64,000 bases of DNA, from NCBI GenBank assembly GCA_001600415.1, contig BCJX01000004.1, positions 1-64,000 of the forward strand, written 5' to 3'. The notes below the pieces were generated by a model. That model made no database searches and had not been told where the DNA came from. It saw nothing but the letters and a program-made list of their open reading frames with translations. Shown here in pieces: positions 10,585 through 21,423 of the stretch; the stretch's first letter is position 1, and every line of letters begins with the position of its first letter. Source of the DNA: Pascua guehoae. Taxonomy: Eukaryota; Basidiomycota; Tremellomycetes; Trichosporonales; Trichosporonaceae. Both the position numbers and the translations under genes were made by a program.

Positions 10585-12427
10585 ATGTCCGCCCTCCATT
10601 CAGCCGTGAGTGTGCCTCGCTCGCACCATCTGCACCTCCATCCTCCACCATCGCATCCCGGATGCGAGCCACACCCCCCAACCTACATCTATCCTCTCCT
10701 CCCCGCCGTCATGTCCAACCTACGCGCCCACCACCCGCGACAACGCACTATCGTATCCACCATTTCACTGACATCCAGGTCACGACCCTCACACACAACA
10801 TTCCGTGGTTTCTCCGCGAGCCCGCGATTGCCCTCATTGGCGAAAAGTGCTACACGACGCTCGTGTACAACTTTGACATTACCCACACCGAGTGCCTCAA
10901 GTATGCCCTCTCCAAGGGGCTCGGCTTTGGGATCGTTATTGGCGGGAGTATCGTCAAGATTCCACAGGTGCGTCTGCGTTTGCGTTGCGTTGCGGTGCGG
11001 TGCGACTGGGCAGCGACGAGCGGATGAGTTGGGGGTTGACCAGCCTCTGCTGCATCTCTGCCAAGGGTTGCGGATGGCAGTGTTCGCGGCGGTCAGTGGG
11101 CCGTGCTGCCGGCCGCCGGCAGCCGGCTAGGTTGAGCCGCTGCGAACGTAAACGTTTACGAGTGCTGGGTTGTGCCCGCTCTTCATGGCCCGTACCGCCG
11201 TCTCCTTGATGTGCTCTCCCATGACCTCTATGGTCCATCACATCTGCACCCACAAGCTGAACGGAGACTGACATGTGCAGATTCTGAAGATTGTCAACAC
11301 GCGCTCTGCCCGTGGTCTGTCGCTGTCTGCCTATGTGAGTCACTCTCCAGCTTCACATCGTGCTCTGGCACTTCACTTTGTGTTCGCCCACCGCCGGCCT
11401 GGGAGAGGCTGAGCCTGCGTTGGGAACACCTGCCATCCAGTTCGTATACTGGAGGTGTGCTGGGATGAGTCGCTCCATCAACCACCGCAACCTCCACGGC
11501 GAAGATCCCATCATCGTGGATCTGTTCCTTGGTGGATGGCGTGACTCCTCCTCCCGCAACTCCAGTACACCAGCTGCATGGCAGGTGTTCCCGCGCATGC
11601 TCGTCGATCCTCGACACTTACCCGCCTCCCACCACTTCCCAGCGCCCAGTCTAACTCGCAGATCCTCGAGACCGGCGCGTACTCGATCAACCTGGCTTAT
11701 GCCTCGCGCAACGGCTTCCCATTCTCGACGTATGGTGAAAACTTCTTCATCACCATCCAGAACATTATCATCACCCTCATGATTCTCTACTTCAACGCGC
11801 CAAAGGGCAGCAAAGGGTCGTATGGCCAGGGATTGGCACCCCTCACTGCCCCCGCGGCCGCGATCAACCGCCGCGTCATGGTCGGGGCGGGCATTATCGC
11901 CACGTCTCTTTTGTTCCTCTGGTCGCACACTCTTTGTCCCCAACCTATACGTGGGTATCACCTGGAGGGCGTCTTCACCTATTCGCGCTGCGCGCGCCGC
12001 CATGCCACCCCACATTCCCCTACACTGCTCACACCCAGTCTCATTTTTGCAAGCGACGACCATCCCCATCGGCCTCCTCTCCAAGGCGCCGCAGATTCTC
12101 GAAAACCACAACAACCAGTCAACCGGCAACCTGTCCGCCTTTGCAGTCTTTTCGGCGCTCCTCGGCTGCCTCGCGCGCATGTTCACCACAAAGCAAGAGG
12201 TCAAGGACGCCCTCGTCTTCTGGGGCTTTGCGGGCGCCACCATGCTCAACCTCGTTCTCGCCCTCCAGATGGTCCTCTACTGGAAGTCGCCAGAAGAGGA
12301 GAGCATCAGCGGCATTGCACTCCAGGCCAGGCGGAACCGGCCACTCACAGAGGTCGCGACCGCGAGCCCGGTCAAGAGTGCGGTCGATGATGGAGGTGTG
12401 CAGCGGCGCTGGAACAAGACGGATTAG
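10585..12427 (+). CDS. MPDU1: mannose-P-dolichol utilization defect 1 protein (PQ-loop)
   Basis: Exons 10585-10605, 10779-10967, 11281-11334, 11662-11950 and 12039-12427 join in phase to 313 aa. The first exon encodes only seven residues. Two PQ-loop repeats are visible: KIPQ at an exon end followed by ILKIVNTRSARGLS, and LSKAPQILENHNNQSTGNLS with LARMFTTKQE. Several hydrophobic segments complete the multispanning pattern (FFITIQNIIITLMILYF, LVLALQMVLYW). The family is needed in the ER for use of dolichol-phosphate mannose and glucose in N-glycan and GPI assembly. Introns 2 and 3 (313 and 327 nt) are long for this genome. The third intron's donor follows SAY and its acceptor precedes ILETGAYS, as expected from the family order. 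The exact exon 4 donor is the least certain junction. Confidence 0.88.
11147..11160. promoter_or_regulatory. 14-bp perfect palindrome in MPDU1 intron 2
   Basis: CGTAAACGTTTACG is a perfect palindrome. Each half contains GTAAAC, the core of forkhead-type sites. It lies in the 313-nt second intron. A nearby GC palindrome (GCCGGCCGCCGGC) precedes it. Function is unproven. Confidence 0.3.
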
Positions 12428-13119
12428 GAGGGGCGTAGGCGAGAGGAGGGAGAGGGAGGGGAGCCGGAGCCTGGGGGAGGCGGACAATGGTACAGCTAGA
12501 GTGGTTTGTTGATGTGATTCGTGTCTCGTATGGCGTGTATATGTGCATGTGTCTGTGTCTGTGGTCCAACAGGGAGTGAAGAAAGGGACTGGTGAACCAG
12601 CCCGTTGCACGTTGGATATTGTTGTTGTCCCACGCAGGACAATAATGCTTACACTGGGACACGGTTCATCTGTATCTGTGGCCTGGATCTGTGGTCCATT
12701 AAACGCGCAGCGTGCACAGCTTGCATCTTGCTTTGTTACGTGTACGCTGGCGCATGCTGGTCCACCTACCTCTTGTGTTGTCACCTCCCTTCCTCCTCCC
12801 TGCTACTCAATCATCCTACATACCTCCTTCCTTCCTTCCTCGCTTCATTCCCCCTTCCTTCCTTCCTTCCTTCCTTCCTTCGTCTCCCCTTCCCTTCCCT
12901 TCCCTTCCCTTCCTTCCTTCCTTCCTTCCTCGCCTCCTTCCCTCCTTCCCTCGCTGCATTACATTTAAGCATGTTACATTGCTCAACTCTGTTCTCACTT
13001 GTTCATTCCATTCACCCACTTCTCAAGACTCGTCTCCTGTTCCATCTCCAACTACATCTCTTCCTGCACATCTTCCGCGACACCAACTGCCACTCTCCCC
13101 CTCTCTCATCTACTCCACG
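12428..13119. other. intergenic with pyrimidine repeat
   Basis: 692 bp between MPDU1 and the next gene. The central part holds the TTCC-type array listed separately. The rest is pyrimidine-rich leader before the ATG at 13120. No gene seen. Confidence 0.5.
12818..12958. repeat. CCTTCC-type polypyrimidine microsatellite
   Basis: About 140 bp of nearly uninterrupted pyrimidine on the plus strand, built from CTTCC/TTCC units with a run of TTCCC in the middle. Such homopurine-homopyrimidine mirror repeats can form triplex DNA. Another array of the same type lies at 32030-32110. Confidence 0.9.
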
Positions 13120-13974
13120 ATGCATGCGCACGACGAGCACAACGTCGAGGGCGGCCGCACCGCCGCATCTTCCTCGGACGACCGCCGTCGTGGGTCGACC
13201 TCGGCCCCCATCGTTCACGACCGCTGGCGGGCGGGCCACGATCGGCCCTTCCCCACGCCTACTCTCCCCAGCTTTGGAGGTACAGCTTATTCGTCTGTGG
13301 TCTAGCTGACACCAGAACGCGACCTCATCGACCTCATGAGCGACGACGGCCGTGGCCACGCGAGGCAAGACCCACCTCGGCCCATCACCTTCCTCAGCCC
13401 ACAGCCAACGCCAGCCACCACCTCGCCCTCACTGCCCTCGTACCCCTCTCCCCCCGCCTCTCGCACCGCTTCTCACACCTCGTTCTCACCCCGCACTCCC
13501 TCCCGCCCACCCCGTTCCGCACTTTCCCCCCTCCCCCTCCCGCTCATCCCAGTACCCACTCCCCCACGCATTCCCTTTGGCGCGCCCACCGACCGCAAGG
13601 TACTGGCCAAGGAAACCATGCGCCCACCAAAGTACGGCGGCCACTCGAAGCGCGACCAACTCGGCAGCGTCGAGGAGAGCTGGGGACCCCTCCCCGACGA
13701 GCGGCGTGGGCTGTTTGGTCCCGAGCCCGAGCCGCCCAGCCCGCCCATTGAGCCGTTTGTCATCGTCAACGACAACCTCCTTCGTAAGGGGTCGGCCATG
13801 CCGGCCGGGTACGAGCAGGACTGCGACCCCCTCCACGACAACCCAAGCGCCGACACCCGGGGCGACAGGCCTGTCAATGATGCCCAGGACCCCACGGCAG
13901 TGGCGATCGAGCAGGCGCTCGCGCGCGCGAGGAAGGGGACGCACCTCGAGGGTGTGCGCGATTGGGTGAGTTGA
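13120..13974 (+). CDS. unknown disordered protein, 2 exons
   Basis: Exons 13120-13279 and 13316-13974 (36-nt intron with CTGAC branch) give 272 aa. The N-terminal 100 residues and the following region are rich in Pro, Ser, Thr and Arg and look disordered. The C-terminal half carries short ordered-looking acidic motifs (PPSPPIEPFVIVNDN, AVAIEQALARARKGT). The sequence GATTGG|GTGAGT at 13965/13966 is an excellent donor. If spliced to the AG at 14042-14043, the reading frame meets TGA immediately, so the two models differ by only two C-terminal residues. No family recognised. Confidence 0.6.
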
Positions 13975-15105
13975 CTTGGGTCGGGTTACCAACAGGTACC
14001 AAGTTCTGAGCATGCTTGGCTTACACTTGGCTCACACTCCCAGTGAACACGACGCGAACGCATCGTCTGTAGCTACTGTATGTTTGTCGATTGTAGAGCT
14101 CGTTGCGCAATGGCCTTGAAGCGTTTGTATCAGCAGTAGTCGTATGCCGCTCGCAGCGGACATTCCGTTCCGTACCAGTGATGTCACCCATTCTTGTTCG
14201 CCACTAGCTCCACTGTCACTGGGTTGGGTGGTCATTGGTGTGTATGCCATGTCGCCACTCGCCACTTGCAACCTGGCTGCCCCTGGTGTCATGGCGGAAG
14301 TAAATCTGATGCACGCGCCTTCCCGAGCAAGGCACAACTGCAGTAGCAGCTGACTGCTTGCCTGCCTGGGCTGCCTGGGCTGCCTGGGCTGCCTGGGCTG
14401 CCTGGGCTGCAACTGCCTGCACTGCCTGCACTGCCTGCACTGCCTGCACTGCCTGCACTGCCTGCACTGGATGCACCACATCACACGCCTAGTCAGGTAA
14501 AAGACGCCGCTCGACGACCTACAGTACATACCTCCTACGTTTGCTTGGTTCTCGCCCGTCCACACTGCCGCTCTCGATACCCACAATCATCACCACCACC
14601 CACACTCGTTGCCATCCGTCTTCCCTCCGCTTGAACGTTTATCGGTCCTCCAGACCAAGCTTTGACCTTGCTTGACTCCCCCGGCCCCGCAAGCCCACCT
14701 CGCACTCCGAGCCGCGCCGACTGCGATTCGTATCCTGCTTCTCGCGCTTTGGACCCCGCGTCACCACTGCTCAATCTTCGACATTGGCCGCACCGCGCTC
14801 CATCTCCCTCCATTGCCCTTCATCCCTCATCTCCTTTTTTCTTCTTCTTCTTTTCCTTTCTCTTCTCCACGGACAAAAGCATCCGCGCCAGCCCCGCTGG
14901 CGCGCGACACTGAACCTACGGCCCAAAACTAGAGTCGCTCCCGGCTCTGCTCCCCTTCTGACGCGGACATCGAGACAACACCCAATCCCCCCGCCTTCGC
15001 AACTGTACACCGCTTGGTACCCGCTCTACCCGAATTGCCACAGCCCCCCTCGAAAACTCTGTCACCGCTTAGCTGTCACCTCGTCCTCTTGCTGTCTCCT
15101 CCGCG
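13975..15105. other. intergenic with 9-bp tandem repeat and long leader
   Basis: About 1.1 kb upstream of the FHA-domain gene. It holds the 9-bp tandem array at 14360-14468 and a T/C-rich block near 14825-14875, likely promoter or 5' UTR of the FHA gene. Open frames here lack splice and family support. Confidence 0.5.
14360..14468. repeat. 9-bp tandem array with a unit switch
   Basis: About five copies of CTGCCTGGG are followed, after a short AA interruption, by about six copies of CTGCCTGCA. Both halves have the same 9-bp period and share CTGCCTG, so one block probably mutated at two positions and then expanded separately. Confidence 0.9.
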
Positions 15106-18020
15106 ATGCAACAAGGCCAGCAATACCATGTCCAGCCCCACGGGCAGGGCGGGCAGTGGGGCGGCCCGTTTCCGTCGCTCCATCTCTGGCCGATCCAGGA
15201 TACGTTCCAGATGAAGATGATCCACCTCCCCCCGGGACAGAGGGTAGGTCGCGACGGGCACTTTGTGGCGACGCGGCGTGGTGTGGGACTGGGAACAAGG
15301 AAGGGGGTAGGGAATGTGATGACTGCCGCGCCGCAGTGCTAGGTGGTCTGCCGTCTGCTGTCTGGGCAGTTGGCGTCCACAACGTCCCATGTCCCACGCT
15401 GGCGGAGCGACACGGTGGTCTCGTCTCGTCGACAACGCTGATCCTCAGGTCAAAGTCGGTCGCCAGACCAACAACAAGACTGTCCCCGGCGAACGGAATG
15501 CGTACTTTGACTCAAAGGTGCTCTCGCGCACGCACGCAGAGATCTGGGAACAAGGTGGAAAGGTGAGCTGCTCCTTGTTTCAGGCTCAGGCTTCGGTCCT
15601 GCCAGAGAACGGCTAGACGGGTAATCACGCGTAGACCAGACGATTAACCCGCAGATCTACATCAAAGACCTCAAGTCGTCAAACGGCACGTTTATCAATG
15701 GCGCACGCCTTTCGGCCGAGGGAGTCGAGAGTGAAGAGTTTGAGCTCAAGAGCCAGGATATGGTGGTCAGTATACACTCATGTGCAATTTGACCCAGCGA
15801 GCTCACTCGGCCCAGGAGTTTGGTATCGACATTATCAGCGAGGATAACCGGACCATCATCCACCACAAGGTGTCGGCCAAGGCATACTGTGTCTTTGGGC
15901 CAGAGGACGCCGCACAGAGTGCTCGGTGCGTGCAGACGCTGAGGCAGTTCGGACCGGACTAACCCGCAGTGAGGTCACATACTATCAAAACGATGCGCGC
16001 GGAGTGCGGCGCATGACTGGTGGCTCTATGGGGGCGGGCAATGCCGTCAACGCACTGAGCCAGATGGGACCGCCGATTATGAGTGCAGGAGGAAAGGCAA
16101 ACGGGCTGAGCTTTGAGCATGTTCTCCAGAAGCTGCAGGTACGTCTACCTTGTTTACCCCAAGTTGGTCAGCGCTAATGGCAGTCGGAACTGAGCAAGAG
16201 TAAGGAGACGGCGGCCGAGTTGCAGGGTCTGAACACGGCCATGAACGAGGTGCAGGACACGCTCGGCGGTGGATTGGTGAGTGGCGCGTGTTTTGCCAGC
16301 AACTAACGACGACCAGCCCCCTGGACAGAACGGGTCTGCATCGCAGTATATTCCGCCCCAGTTCCGGAACCCCTCGGCGGAAGCGCAGGCTGCGCTGGCT
16401 GGGCCTCACGGACCGCAGGCGGCGGCTTTTATTGCGCTCCAGACGCAAATGACAGACACCCAGTCGTCACTATCGACACAGCTTGACCGGATCCGCCAGC
16501 TCGAAGCGCAGCTCCAGCAGCAGGACGTGATGAAGAATGAGATTGCGTCGATCCGCCAGCAGATGGAGGACAGCAAGCACGAGATGGAGGTGCTGCTCGC
16601 TGCTGGGCGGTCGCTGACGACGAACGGCAACGGATATCGTTCGTATGGCAATGCGCACGACAGCGACGACGACGATGCCCGCAGCGTGGTGACTGTCACG
16701 CCCGACGATGACCACGAGATTGGTCCGAACGGCAGCTCAAAGGACGGAGCAAAGTCTGAGGGGAGCAGCGACGCCGGCGAGGACGCTGTGAGCGGTGAAG
16801 AGGCAATTGCCAATTCGGATCTGGCAGCGCGGATCCAGTCGCTCACGTCGGAGATGGAGGACGCGCTGCAGCTCTCGCGCGCGCTGCAGGCCCAGCACGG
16901 CGAGGCAATGGCGGCAGTCAAACTGTTGACGGAGCGTGTGGGCATGTTGGAGACTGGAATCTCGGACCGTGTGACGGCGGCAGTCGTGCAGGCCGAGGAG
17001 CGGTGGGAGGCGTGGGCCATCAAGTTTGAGGAGCGCTGGAAGAAGGAGCGTGACGGGTGGGAGGCTGAGCGCGAGCGCCTGCGTGGTGTCGTCCGCGAGT
17101 GGGAGGAGCAGTCTCGCCGCGCGGTTGAAGAGGACGAGGAGCGTGCAATGAACGAGCACCTGTCTGATTTCGACGACGAGGACGACGAGGACGACGCCGA
17201 CGCTGCCGATGTCGAGGACTCGGAGCTCCTCGTGCAGTCGTGGCAGAATGGTCTCGGCGTCGACGCCACGGGCGACGACCTGCCCCTCGGCGACCTGTCC
17301 CCACGCCTCAAGCGCCGCCGCCGGCCCAGCACAAAGGCGACCCTCGCACTCCGTGGCTTGCGTTCGGTCGCCGCCGCGAGCGGCGGCACTGCCACCCCCA
17401 AGGGCGTGCCAGACGATGCATCCTCAGCCCACCCGCCCGGCGCGCTCGCACACGCACCGCGTTCCCCACGCGTTGTACTCCCGCACACCCGTGAAGCCGA
17501 GCCCCACGCACCACACGCAGCACGCGACCGCGACCACCCCCACCCGCCCCGTGGGATCGACCCGGACCTGCCCCGCCCGCTCCGCAAGGATGCGCTCGCA
17601 CGCGTCAAGAAAATGTCGCGCGAAAAGTTCCGCACCCCCACCAATGCAGACGACAAGGACTCGTCCGAGAGCGGGCGCGAGAGCGCAGACACGCTACGCG
17701 GCGACAAGGATGCCGAGCGCAAGGTCGAGGTCCCGAGCAGAAGCCAGAAGCAGCAGGCGGTGAGTACCGAGTCACCGAGGGCCCGAGGGCGCCAGCCCGA
17801 GGTTCCGACGTGGGGCCATGGTCCGAATCCAACAAGGCCCCGAATTCCCCACTCCCTCCCCCACCACAACTCATCCTCGCCCAACCCCCGTCATCTGCCA
17901 CCTCCTCCACCCCTCCCGAAACCACCCGCTGACCTAACCCAGTCGTCGGCCATCCCAATAGCGACTGTCATCTTTGTCGCTGCCGTCGCAGGCCTTCTGT
18001 ACGTCCGCAACAAGGAGTAA
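15106..18020 (+). CDS. FHA-domain, coiled-coil, tail-anchored protein (VPS64/FAR10, SLMAP type)
   Basis: Exons 15106-15243, 15449-15562, 15655-15765, 15816-15925, 15970-16138, 16184-16276 and 16317-18020 join in phase. The FHA domain spans exons 1-4: KVGRQTNN, SRTHAEIWE (the Ser-Arg-x-His phosphothreonine-binding core) and LKSSNGTFING. A heptad-rich region follows (FIALQTQMTDTQSS, LEAQLQQQ, AILTERV-type segments), then an acidic stretch, a long Pro/His/Arg-rich disordered part and a C-terminal hydrophobic anchor (IPIATVIFVAAVAGLLY) ending RNKE. This architecture matches yeast Far10/Vps64 and animal SLMAP, ER or nuclear-envelope members of the STRIPAK complex that controls mating arrest, fusion and growth. 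A 183-nt stretch (17760-17942) with good donor, branch and acceptor is in frame, so 751-aa and 812-aa products are both possible. Confidence 0.85.
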
Positions 18021-18867
18021 CGACTCGCACGCATGCGCCCCATCCGCACTGCGCATCGCCATGGCCATCCATTCCCGCATTCGCCACCCCGCACCACCTG
18101 CACCATAACGCACAGCGGCTCCCCACCCCCGCACCGCACCACACCGCACCGCTACCGCTGTACCGCACCCGTCCGTCCGTCACATGCACCTGTACCATTG
18201 CGAGATGATGCATTCCATGAGTGGCTTGAAGGCGAGAGAGCGTGAGGTCAAGGGGAGTCACAGGTGTGGCAGTCAAAATAACTCTGGCAAAGGGCATTGT
18301 ATCAGGTTCGTCGCATTGGTGTGCGTCTGCCCAAAAGGGCAAGTGGCAGGTGGACAGCGGCATGACTTGGTCGTCTTGATAGTCTTGATGGTGTTGTTGG
18401 CCAAGTGTATGTCGCCTTTCTCCAGACATCGACGTCTGCTGTGAACGTACAACAGAACACGGGCACCGTGGCGTCGAGTACGCGACTGCACCATTGCTAC
18501 CCTACTGTCCAGCGATTGTATCGCGCTGCGTCCGTCGTCCCCAGCCGGTTCACCCCGCCAGGTTGTAGCCGACGTCCTGGCCCTCGTGTCAAAGTCGGCA
18601 TTGTGGCAGGCACGACTCGGCCGGTGGAATCTGCAGTGTAGCTAGGACATGGGCGTTTCGCCATCCGGCCTCGCGCACTGGGGGCTAGCGCTCTTGCAGT
18701 GACCTCGTGGCTTGCACCGCCGGGGACGTTGGAACCATGGCACGGCGTTGTAATGCGGACAGAAAATATGTAATAGGACTGGGGGCACACTGCGGCCCAT
18801 CGCCACACTCACCCTCGACAGAACCCACCCCGAGTCCCAACACACCCGGTTGCAAAAAGGAAATATC
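18021..18867. other. intergenic, FHA gene 3' side to tRNA-Ser
   Basis: About 850 bp. The first 170 bp are C/A-rich with CCGCACC-type short repeats, probably 3' UTR. The rest shows no gene. Confidence 0.5.
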
Positions 18868-18948
18868 CGACAACGACATGATTCGAACATGTGCTCCCGA
18901 AGGAAGTTGATTTCGAGTCAACCGCGTTAACCACTCCGCCACGTTGCC
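18868..18948 (-). tRNA. tRNA-Ser (anticodon CGA)
   Basis: 81-nt cloverleaf on the minus strand. The acceptor stem begins GGCAACG and pairs with CGTTGTC. The anticodon loop is CTCGAAA on a GTTGA/TCAAC stem. A long variable arm (CTTCCTTCGGGAG), typical of tRNA-Ser, is followed by the T arm with TTCGAAT. There is no intron. A run of five A on the plus strand (18854-18858) supplies the Pol III stop downstream. Identical over its whole length to the copy at 38612-38692. Confidence 0.95.
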
Positions 18949-19162
18949 TGTTGCTATTCCCTTCTACCCACCCTGTCCAATCATATAAAAGGAGAGCTGG
19001 TCACGTGTTCCGGCCGAGGTATTATCGGACGATGGTGACGCGCCCCGTCGCGTCCACCGTCTGGTCGTCGATCGCAAAATTGTCCCGTCCCACATCAACA
19101 CGCTCCAGACTTGAACTGTACACTGTTTCCAGTCTCCACCCCAGCCCGTGCTAGTCCCCGCC

Positions 19163-19234
19163 ATGCCGTCCGAGCCCAAGCCCAAGCCCGACCCGAACCG
19201 CATCATCGCCGTCGTCACCGGCGCCAACAGGTCC

Positions 19235-19282
<48 letters not shown>

Positions 19283-21423
19283 GCCCCGCGGACTGACGGC
19301 CAGCGGCTTCGGGCTGGGCATCTGCCAATCCCTCCTCTCCTCCCTCTCGGTCCCCTCGGGCGTGCCCCTCGCCAGCGCCTCCCCGCAGCCCTCCGCCCTC
19401 GCCCCCACCCTCTCCACCCCGCTCACCCCCATGACGCTCCCCTCGCCGCACCCCAGCCTGACGCTCGTCCTCGCGTGCCGCTCCGAGGCCAACGCCGTGG
19501 CCGCGCGCAACACGCTCCTCACCGAGCACAGGAAGGAGCTCACCGCGCGCCGGGGCAGCGAGCTCCAGGCGCCGTCGGGGTGGGAATCGGGGTTGCGGAT
19601 CGAGTACGAGCTCGTCGACTGCGATGCGCTGGGGGGATCCAGGGGGATGCTCGCTTTCGTGCAGAGGTTGGGGAGGCGGTATCCCCACGTGACGAGTCTG
19701 TACCTCAATGCGGGGTATGCGGCGTTTACCGACGTGGTGATCCCGCGCTTTGTGGGGCAGATTCTCACCGAGGGGTATTTGCATGCCCTGCATCATCCAA
19801 GGTTTAATGTGGAGCGGGTGGGGGAGGTGTCGGGGGATGGTGAGAGGGGGCGGGTTTGGGGGGTTAATGTGTTGGCGCCTTATGTTTTGGTACGTGTCTC
19901 TTCGGGTGTGTGTGTGGGGGGGTAGGAGTTGGGGGCCGGGGGGTGGGGGGTGAGGCCTCAGGTGGTTTGTTTCTGGAAGGAGGGGGGCTGGTTTGTGAAG
20001 GACGAGAGGCAGGAAGGGGACGAGGAGGGGGAGGCCGGAGAGCGAGGCCTAGGGGGGAAGGGATGTGAGGCCGAGGGGGGGGGGCGGAGGGAGGCCGGAG
20101 TCGACGCAGGGAGCGGCCGGGATCAGTGATCCCAAACAACCCCACGAGGACACAATGCAGACCGAGGACACTCCCAAAGAGTGTGCTCTGTCCGTTGTCC
20201 GTATTGGGGGGGGGGGGGGGGTGGAGAATCAAGTACCCCCGGGACAACCACCGGTCGCAGACCGAGACGATCGGAGGACACAGGCCATCGCACACTTGCG
20301 ATAACGCTTGTCTGTCGACGGGTCGCTACGGGGGTTGCTACGAGGTCGCTACGTCGAGGTCGCTACGGAGAGGCGGCGGGAGCTCTACTGGTGGACGAGG
20401 ACCTGCTCGAGATGACTGGGGACGTCCTGCCGTGGTGCTGGGAACGGTCGACATTGGCGACACTGTCGACGCTGTTTGGGGAATGGCGGCGAAGAAGTGG
20501 GGGGGGGGGGGGTGCAGGAGAATGCTGGAAGAAGAGGAGGAGACGAGGTGGAGATGAGGAGACGGGGACAAGACCGGAAGAGGCGAAAAGAGACGAGGAG
20601 AAGAGACGAGGAAGGGATGACGAGACGACGAGACGAGGCGACGAGGAGAAGGCGAGAAGACGAGCAGAGCCAAAGACGAGCAGAGCAGCGCAGAAGACGA
20701 GCAGTGCACACTCTCCATCCCAGAGCACAGTCCTAGCCGCCATCTCCAACAACCCCCAACCCACCCCCCGCGCCAGCTAACACCCAGGCCAAAGAGCTCG
20801 CTCCGCTCCTGCGCGCCTCGCCACGCACCCTCCCCTTCGCCCCCCGGGTAGTCTACACATCCTCGATCGAGGCCGAGGCGGACTCGCTGCTGCCCGACCC
20901 CAAAGCCGACCTGCAGCTCCTGACGTACGAGTCATCGTACCGGGCATCAAAGTACATGGGCGACCTAGTGCTCACCGCCCTCGACGCCGACCCGGCACTG
21001 GGCGCGCACGCGTCGGCGCCGGTGCGCTGCCTCGTCGCCGAGCCCGGCTGCGTGACGACCAACATTGCGACTGCGGGTTTCGGCGCGTGGGCATGGCTCG
21101 TCACGCTCAAGTGGGCCTGCTACTGGCTCGCATTCTACCTCGCCCACCTGCTCGGCTCGCCCCACCACCCCGTCTGGGCCACGGACGGCGCCGCGCCCAT
21201 GCTCTACGCCGCCATGGTCGACGACGCATACCTGCCGCCCGTGGAGAAAGTGCCCGCCCCCAAACTGAGCGTCGTGAGCAGGCGCTGGAAGCGGCCGGGC
21301 GTGCAGTACGGCGAGGTCGACGAGTGGGATAAGCAGGCAGACGTCGCGCGCGCGCAGGTAAATGAGTGTGAGCGCGTGCGTGCCGAGTGGCGCCGGCGCG
21401 AGGGCCTCGATGGCCGCGAGTAG
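19163..21423 (+). CDS. ERG27: 3-keto-steroid reductase (C-4 demethylation complex)
   Basis: Exons 19163-19230, 19304-19889 and 20788-21423 join in phase to 429 aa, a short-chain dehydrogenase of ERG27 type. The nucleotide-binding motif is split by intron 1: TGAN at the end of exon 1 and SGFGLG at the start of exon 2. The LNAGYA strand, a serine-rich YTSSIEA and the catalytic YRASK (Y-x3-K) follow, then VAEPGCVTTNI and a hydrophobic stretch near residue 315. It would reduce the 3-keto group after C-4 decarboxylation of ergosterol precursors, on the ER or lipid droplets with ERG25, ERG26 and ERG28. Intron 1 (73 nt) is mostly an unbroken run of about 44 C. Intron 2 (19890-20787, 898 nt) is far longer than usual here and strongly strand-biased. 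Confidence 0.88.
19237..19280 (+). repeat. poly-C tract inside ERG27 intron 1
   Basis: A homopolymer of about 44 C fills most of the 73-nt intron. Length is likely unstable in vivo and uncertain in the assembly. The transcript strand carries the C run; the template strand is G-rich. Confidence 0.9.
19890..20787 (+). repeat. purine-rich low-complexity block in ERG27 intron 2
   Basis: The 898-nt intron has two parts. 19900-20110 is G-rich, with many runs of four or more G. 20300-20700 has GTCGCTACG-type repeats and then almost pure GAG/AAG/ACGAG sequence for about 190 bp. No coding potential is credible. Borders are a GTACGT donor and a CTAACACCCAG acceptor. Confidence 0.75.

Noticed and set aside
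14358..14470. CRISPR-like regular array
   Set aside because: Units are contiguous 9-mers with no spacers, and the sequence is eukaryotic; simple tandem repeat.
14216..14479. Minus-strand frame encoding regular Val-Gln-Ala / Ala-Gln-Ala repeats
   Set aside because: It is a translation of the 9-bp tandem repeat; any frame of a 9-bp array stays open.
16406..17884. Minus-strand frame of 492 codons over the FHA gene
   Set aside because: Ser/Arg-rich antisense shadow of a GC-rich coiled-coil exon; no motif and no splice context.
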